Source: Halorussus litoreus (GTDB lineage: Archaea > Halobacteriota > Halobacteria > Halobacteriales > Haladaptataceae). Taken from it: DNA of 64,000 nucleotides. Below are positions 60,832 to 64,000 of this stretch, one piece after another. The position numbers were made by a program, and so were the translations under genes. Within the stretch, counting starts at the first letter, position 1, and each line of letters opens with the position of its first letter. The stretch is from assembly GCF_003382685.1 (NCBI RefSeq), contig NZ_KZ859505.1, positions 73,897 through 137,896 on the forward strand. The letters are read 5' to 3'. The notes under the pieces are model-generated. The model had not been told where the DNA came from. It saw only the letters and a program-made list of their open reading frames with translations, and ran no database searches.

Positions 60832-61306
60832 ACGAACTAATAGTACGCCTGATTATTATAACCCGAGGCTTTGGTTACGATACACAACTGAACCGTCAGC
60901 TATCTAGAAAATCTGTCTGTAACGATCGAACGCTCGGCGAAAACCTGTCCGAGAGAATATCTGAAACCCTCGATTTCGTCCGGATCACGCCCGAAATGAC
61001 GATTTGTTCACGCGGCGAACGAAGGCCCTTTGCGCCCATAGCCAATTCTCGGGAGTCTAACCGCACGAATGCGGCGGGTAGTAGGTCCGTGAACGCAATG
61101 GTGGTCCTTTCGTTCGACGGACCCGATCTGAGAAGCTGTGGGGAACTCTCGGATTGTTTCCGGCTCTCGATTGTTGGAACGGTTGCTAAGTGCTATGCAA
61201 ATTGAGCAGTCCGCATCGCTCGATAGTCACACGATGTACGCCTATATGTCAGTTCATGCCCACTAATGAGCGGGAGAAAACTACCGTAGAAGAGAGGACA
61301 CGTTGT
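60832..61306. other. Lower-GC spacer with no confident gene
   Basis: About 475 nt, clearly more AT-rich than the rest. A 69-aa frame at 60996-61205 has non-haloarchaeal codon use and no recognised motif, so it is not called. The minus-strand TATA of the 36-aa gene is at 60851-60860. No inverted or direct terminal repeats were seen, so there is no direct sign of an insertion sequence. Confidence 0.55.
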
Positions 61307-62044
61307 CTATGACCGGGAGACGCGCATGTCTTCGACAATTACTTCATCTGTGCCCTCTCCGCCGTTGACGACGCCAATATAGAGCGCGGTAAGTGTCTCC
61401 CCAGAGATGCCCTCAACAGTTCCTTCCTGCAACTCGGCCAGTGTTGCCTCGGTTTCCGCATTCAGAAGGCCGAATACGGTGTCGCCGTCGATGGTCACCT
61501 CCCCACTTGCGGCTGAAAACAGGATTCCTTCATCGTCAGTCTCGGAGCCAAGGGCACTCTCCGTCCCGTCGTCGTTGGACTCCCAATTCCCGAACTCGCC
61601 GCTATCATCTTTGTCCAAGTACAGGCCGAAGAACAATTCGGCAGGTCTCCAGCGCGAGGTCTGGAGGGTTCGTGAAGTGACGGTCACGGTTTCAATCGTG
61701 CCAAGCCGCCCGAGATGGACGTCGAATCCTGTATTCCGGTTCGGTGGCTCCGTCCCGAGGTTTTGCGCGAGACAGCGCACGCTGCCATTGGATTGTGGCT
61801 CTGCCAGCCATCGACTCTCCCCGTCTTGCATATCGTACGGTGTGTCTGACCGCCCCCACGTCTCGGGGCCTTTCGGAAACCACGCGTAATGGCCGTGACC
61901 CTCGATTTGGGCAACGAGGCCCGTTTGCTCATCATCCGCGATTGCACTCCCGACGGCTGTTGTGCCACCGCAGACGACCGCTCCTGTGGCGACCGCTCCT
62001 TCGCGAAGGACACTGCGGCGTGAGACAGTCTTGTGTGGTGTCAT
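61307..62044 (-). CDS. Tat-exported hypothetical protein
   Basis: A 245-residue protein with a twin-arginine signal (TVSRRSVLREGAVATGAVVC). The mature chain contains beta-rich Thr/Ser/Asp segments (TIETVTVTSRTLQTSRWRPA, ELFFGLYLDKDDSGEF, EVTIDGDTVFGLLNAETEA). No catalytic or cell-wall motif is recognised. Codon use is less GC-biased than its neighbours, and it lies in the lower-GC stretch, so recent gain is possible. Extracytoplasmic; function unknown. Confidence 0.65.
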   Translation of the reverse strand: MTPHKTVSRRSVLREGAVATGAVVCGGTTAVGSAIADDEQTGLVAQIEGHGHYAWFPKGPETWGRSDTPYDMQDGESRWLAEPQSNGSVRCLAQNLGTEPPNRNTGFDVHLGRLGTIETVTVTSRTLQTSRWRPAELFFGLYLDKDDSGEFGNWESNDDGTESALGSETDDEGILFSAASGEVTIDGDTVFGLLNAETEATLAELQEGTVEGISGETLTALYIGVVNGGEGTDEVIVEDMRVSRS

Positions 62045-62328
62045 TGCAGTATTTCACACCCACGTGGCTATTGGTATACGTTAACAAATAACATATAGAG
62101 CGTTTCTATCGTTCATCCGTCGTAATAAGGAATACAGCGGACTAAACCTCTCTACGGTAGTCATGCCCGTTGCGTAATATCCTGTTTCCGACACAAATTG
62201 CGCCATGTTTTCGGAACGCGGTTGCCAAACGACCTATGATAGGTACACACTCTATACTTATCACTGCCAGCTCTTCGAGACCTCCATCCCCGACAACCTA
62301 TAACACCCTCCACCACGACCCACGCCAC

Positions 62329-63543
62329 ATGGACGACCCCTCGGACCCCTACGGACCCACGCGCCAGCGTGAGGTGTACGCCAGCGGGATGCTCGCCGAC
62401 CAGCGCCCCGACCTCCCGGTCGACCCCGACGAACTCCGCGAGCAGGCCATGAACGCCCTCTCCGAGGAGGCCTACGCCTACGTCCGGGGGAGCGCAGGTG
62501 GCGAGAACACAGCCGAGCGCAACCGCGCTGCCTTCGACCGCTGGCGGATCGTCCCGCGGATGCTGCAGGACGTGGCCGAGCGCGACCTCTCCGTCGATCT
62601 GCTCGGCCAACAGCTCCCCGTCCCGGTCCTGCTCGCGCCCATCGGCGTCCAGTCGATCATCCACGAGGGCGGCGAACTCGCCAGCGCGGCCGCCGCGCGC
62701 GACGCGGGCGTCCCGTTCGTCTCCAGTTCCGCCGCGTCGGCCACGATGGAGGCGGTCGCCGACGAGTTGGGCGAGGCGACCGGTTGGTTCCAGCTCTACC
62801 CCAGCGTCGACCCGGACGTGACCGCGAGCTTCCTCGACCGCGCCGAGTCCGCGGGCTACGAGGCCGTGGTCGTCACCCTCGACACGCCGACGATGGGGTG
62901 GCGCGAGCGCGACGTGCAGAACGCCTACCTGCCGTTCCTCGACGGCGAGGGCGTGGCGAACTACCTCTCGGACCCCGCGTTCCGCGATTCGCTCGACGCC
63001 CCGCCGGAGGACGACGAGCGCGGCGCGCTCTGGCAGTTCATCGACCAGTTCGGCGATCTCTCGATGGACTGGGACACCGTCGAGTTCGTCCAGGAGCACA
63101 CCGACCTTCCCATCGTTCTGAAGGGCATCCTCCACCCCGAGGACGCCCGCGAAGCCGTGCGCCGGGGCGTCGACGGCATCGTCGTCTCGAACCACGGCGG
63201 CCGACAGGTCGACGGCGCGATCTCGGCCGTCGCGGCGCTTCCCGAAGTCGTCGCGGCCGTCGAGGACGAGCGGGCAAGGAACGACGGCGGCGACGGGGAC
63301 GACTTCGCGATCCTCTTCGACAGCGGAATCAGGCGCGGCTCGGATGCCATCAAGGCGCTCGCGCTCGGCGCGGACGCGGTCCTGCTCGGGCGACCGTACG
63401 TGTACGGGCTCGCAATCGACGGCGAGGACGGCGTGCGCGAGGTCGTCAGGAACTTCCTCGCGGACCTGGACCTCACGCTGGCGCTGAGCGGGCACGACAC
63501 CGTCTCGGAACTCGACGAGTCCGTGCTGGTCGAGCGCAGCTGA
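62329..63543 (+). CDS. FMN-dependent alpha-hydroxy-acid oxidase (lactate oxidase/monooxygenase-like)
   Basis: A 404-residue TIM-barrel flavoenzyme. The catalytic motif is SNHGGRQVDGAIS (His base with Arg). Other features: APIGVQSIIHEGGELASAAA, VVTLDTPTMGWRERDVQNAY, LPIVLKGILHPEDAREAVRR and DSGIRRGSDAIKALALGADAV (FMN phosphate). The family oxidises lactate, glycolate, mandelate or 2-hydroxy acids. ATG 62329 lies about 28 nt after TATA-like cctataac (62298-62305), so the longer frame to 62170 is rejected. Substrate unresolved. Confidence 0.88.
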   Translation: MDDPSDPYGPTRQREVYASGMLADQRPDLPVDPDELREQAMNALSEEAYAYVRGSAGGENTAERNRAAFDRWRIVPRMLQDVAERDLSVDLLGQQLPVPVLLAPIGVQSIIHEGGELASAAAARDAGVPFVSSSAASATMEAVADELGEATGWFQLYPSVDPDVTASFLDRAESAGYEAVVVTLDTPTMGWRERDVQNAYLPFLDGEGVANYLSDPAFRDSLDAPPEDDERGALWQFIDQFGDLSMDWDTVEFVQEHTDLPIVLKGILHPEDAREAVRRGVDGIVVSNHGGRQVDGAISAVAALPEVVAAVEDERARNDGGDGDDFAILFDSGIRRGSDAIKALALGADAVLLGRPYVYGLAIDGEDGVREVVRNFLADLDLTLALSGHDTVSELDESVLVERS

Positions 63544-63568
63544 GCCGACCGAGAGGCCGATATTCGGC

Positions 63569-64000
63569 TTACCTGACCGCGAACGCGAGACAGATGAGTG
63601 CACCGTTGAGCCCGAGGAATCCGACGATCAGAAGGCCAATCGGCGGTTCGTCAGTGGGGTGGACGGCGAGCAGGACGAACGATCCCACGCCGAGCGCGCC
63701 GAGGCCGACCACGAGCACGGCGTCCGACCACCGGTTCCACGCGTCCTCCAGCACCGGTTCGACCCTCGCGAGCCACCAGTCCGAGTCCGGCGCGTCCGCG
63801 TCGACGTTCCGAGCGCCGACCAACTTGAGAACTGCTGACGGACCGGCCGCAGCGGCGAGACAAGCGAAGCCAATGGCCGTGACGGCGATGAAGCTGATCA
63901 GCGTCGGCCCACGGACCTGCCCGAGAAAGAACACCGCCACGAACGAGAGACAGGCCACGCCGGCGAGGACCCCGCGGATCGCGCGGACGACGGACGGTCG
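63569..64000 (-). CDS. Membrane protein, 5' end beyond the window (partial)
   Basis: The frame remains open to the window edge, giving at least 143 residues ending FAVR. Three or four hydrophobic segments are visible: ACLSFVAVFFLGQV, ISFIAVTAIGFACLAAA, AVLVVGLGALGVGSFVLLAV and IGLLIVGFLGLNGALICLAF. A GTG at 63958 could start it, but upstream residues (RPSVVRAIRGVLAG) remain coding-like, so it is treated as truncated. Family unknown. Convergent with the FMN oxidase gene. Confidence 0.6.
   Translation of the reverse strand, partial: RPSVVRAIRGVLAGVACLSFVAVFFLGQVRGPTLISFIAVTAIGFACLAAAAGPSAVLKLVGARNVDADAPDSDWWLARVEPVLEDAWNRWSDAVLVVGLGALGVGSFVLLAVHPTDEPPIGLLIVGFLGLNGALICLAFAVR

Noticed and set aside
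60604-60840. 78-aa plus-strand ORF after the MOT1-type gene
   Set aside because: It lies opposite a better supported minus-strand micro-gene with a TATA box; its own residues show no domain or hydrophobic pattern.
60996-61205. 69-aa plus-strand ORF in the lower-GC spacer
   Set aside because: Codon use and residue content (many Arg, Ser, Cys) are not haloarchaeal and no promoter is at the right distance; no homologous motif is recognised.

Overview
The window is 64 kb of GC-rich chromosomal DNA from a halophilic archaeon (class Halobacteria). Evidence: strongly acidic proteomes (D/E-rich proteins throughout), Tat-type secretion signals on most exported proteins, TATA-like boxes about 26-29 nt ahead of start codons (leaderless transcripts), and marker genes such as archaeal proteasome beta subunit, PAN, GatE, FEN1, deoxyhypusine synthase, MptE-type pterin kinase, HemAT-type globin transducer, Bat-type HTH and HalOD1. 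The genus cannot be fixed from the sequence alone. The window opens on a 32-nt poly-C run, probably a contig edge, and both end genes are cut.

Layout. 0-5.6 kb: partial membrane protein, glutamate-cysteine ligase-like enzyme, PQQ-repeat protein with a membrane partner, proteasome beta subunit and a small membrane protein. 5.9-12.3 kb: DUF555 protein, HTH-CBS regulator, class I aminotransferase, UbiA prenyltransferase, exported acidic protein, epoxide-hydrolase-like enzyme. 12.3-17.8 kb: YchF-type GTPase, dodecin, deoxyhypusine synthase, HTH-GNAT protein. 17.9-22.1 kb: fixA-fixB-fixC electron-bifurcation/ETF operon. 22.3-28.2 kb: bactofilin-like protein, two very small genes, PAN, wHTH regulator, membrane proteins, methyltransferase. 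28.7-33.0 kb: GNAT, FAD-Rieske fusion, FEN1, BolA. 33.1-37.9 kb: sugar-type ABC importer (solute-binding protein, two permeases, ATPase). 38-45 kb: fumarase, bPH2 membrane protein pair, GatE. 45.3-48.7 kb: an iron-siderophore ABC importer with three DtxR/SirR-like operators. 48.7-53.2 kb: HemAT, PAP2 enzyme, TrmJ-like methylase. 53.3-55.3 kb: dihydropteroate synthase plus MptE-like pyrophosphokinase (pterin/folate pathway). 55.4-64 kb: regulators, DMT exporter, PPOX, F420-type LLM enzyme, MOT1-type transporter, a lower-GC stretch (60.6-62.3 kb), and an FMN alpha-hydroxy-acid oxidase.

The most unusual content is non-coding. Five intergenic spacers carry related copies, whole or half, of a large nested palindromic element (about 440 bp when complete) centred on TAGCTAGC. 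Its internal hairpins keep their pairing although their sequences differ between copies, and one copy contains a 16-bp tandem array. A second dispersed family (TTCGAAAGCCCTCG ... CCCTTTCAGTCCACCAGGGG) occurs twice, once inside the sugar ABC operon. Separately, several near-perfect long palindromes occur: 52 nt between convergent genes, 40 nt across the gatE stop codon, 46 nt in a divergent promoter region, and a 57-nt hairpin (27-bp arms) that is read in frame inside the PQQ-protein gene. Three genes too short for ordinary ORF calling (36, 45 and 55 aa, all with membrane segments) are supported by correctly spaced TATA boxes.
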